From Coprobacter secundus (GTDB taxonomy: Bacteria; Bacteroidota; Bacteroidia; Bacteroidales; Coprobacteraceae), in contig JTDA01000022.1 of assembly GCA_000803105.1 (NCBI GenBank), forward strand, positions 1 to 43,474: a stretch of DNA of 43,474 nucleotides, read 5' to 3'. This document shows, piece by piece, positions 43,117-43,474 of the stretch (its first letter is position 1; every line of letters starts with the position of its first letter). The translations under genes were made by a program, and so were the position numbers. A model generated the notes under the pieces. That model was not told the DNA's origin. It saw only the letters and a list, made by a program, of their open reading frames with translations, and did not search any database.

Positions 43117-43474
43117 ATGCTTATAAAGGCAAAAAAACATATATTATTATATATATTCCTTATTGCAGGATTTGTACAAGTTAGGGCACAAGATAGAAAA
43201 TACTATTTTGAAACTTTGGATATTCATGAAGGTTTGTCGCAGAATACTGTAAATACTATTATACAAGATCATTTTGGATTTATGTGGTTTGGGACCAAAG
43301 ATGGTGTAAACCGTTATGATGGGCTTGATTTTCGTGTATTTAAACAGAAGATAGGAGATAAAAATGGATTAAAAAGTAATTTTATAAATGTTTTATTTGA
43401 AGACAGGGAGCATATTATATGGGTAGGTACGGATGCGGGCCTATATTTATATAATCCCCAAAAAGAATCGTTTA
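43117..43474 (+). CDS. Hybrid two-component system sensor/regulator, 5' part only
   Basis: The first 119 codons of a gene that runs off the window. The ATG at 43117 gives a signal peptide or membrane segment (LLYIFLIAGFVQVRAQ, about 10-25), followed by two-component-regulator propeller repeats: TLDIHEGLSQNTVNTIIQDH, FGFMWFGTKDGVNRYDG and IIWVGTDAGLYLYNPQ. This is the N-terminal periplasmic sensor of Bacteroides hybrid two-component systems, which continue with a histidine kinase, receiver and AraC-type DNA-binding domain that are not visible here. It diverges from the GH3 gene (224 nt apart), so it probably senses a breakdown product of the polysaccharide this locus handles. Confidence 0.9.
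   Translation, partial: MLIKAKKHILLYIFLIAGFVQVRAQDRKYYFETLDIHEGLSQNTVNTIIQDHFGFMWFGTKDGVNRYDGLDFRVFKQKIGDKNGLKSNFINVLFEDREHIIWVGTDAGLYLYNPQKESF

Noticed and set aside
1..43474. CRISPR arrays, tRNA or rRNA genes, insertion sequences, phage or toxin-antitoxin modules
   Set aside because: No regularly spaced repeats, cloverleaf or rRNA-like sequence, transposase or integrase motifs, or small paired toxin-antitoxin frames were found by reading both strands.

Overview
The window is AT-rich DNA from a member of the Bacteroidota, most likely the order Bacteroidales. Evidence: tandem SusC/SusD pairs with an ECF sigma factor and a FecR anti-sigma factor, a fused LpxC-FabZ protein, a Bacteroides-type serine palmitoyltransferase, a hybrid two-component regulator, and promoters of the Bacteroides form (TTTG, about 20 nt, TAnnTTTG) instead of E. 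coli -35/-10 boxes. I cannot name the species. No tRNA, rRNA, CRISPR array or transposase was seen.

Layout. (1) 1-3278, minus: lipid A genes lpxD, lpxC-fabZ, lpxA. (2) 3659-6293, plus: serine palmitoyltransferase, terminator, then a POT-like transporter, ending in a 48-bp perfect palindrome. (3) 6383-26340, minus: about 20 kb and 15 tightly packed genes that look like one operon: ECF sigma, FecR, SusC-SusD (the SusC lacks its N-terminal domains), SusC-SusD (this SusC carries an STN signalling domain), a DUF4843 lipoprotein, a PKD-like lipoprotein, an ABC ATPase, a twice-repeated pair of ABC permease plus DUF4857-like protein, a polytopic membrane protein and a leucine-rich-repeat protein. (4) 26609-27732, minus: DMT-family protein and a TtcA-like PP-loop ATPase. 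(5) 27839-31327, plus: YcxB-like protein, then TPR/PD40 protein, NfeD, flotillin FloA. (6) 31427-33644, minus: a long-form TrpB and superoxide dismutase. (7) 34002-37498, plus: PcrA/UvrD-like helicase and nspC. (8) 37796-43474: GPH sugar symporter and cellobiose 2-epimerase (plus), a GH3 beta-glucosidase (minus), and the start of a hybrid two-component regulator running off the end (plus). Together these suggest a locus for beta-linked gluco/manno-disaccharides.

The most interesting region is the 20-kb operon. It appears to join outer-membrane TonB-dependent uptake, surface lipoproteins and a dedicated inner-membrane ABC system under one cell-surface signalling switch. Two of its genes, fecR and the PKD-like lipoprotein gene, are each put out of frame near their 5' ends at an oligo-A tract. 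In both cases one extra A (or a -1 frameshift) restores a full-length protein. This could be phase variation, programmed or slippage-based recoding, decay, or a homopolymer sequencing error; sequence alone cannot decide. A second notable item is a promoter-plus-terminator unit at 40493-40591 between convergent genes, which looks like a small RNA gene of about 60 nt.
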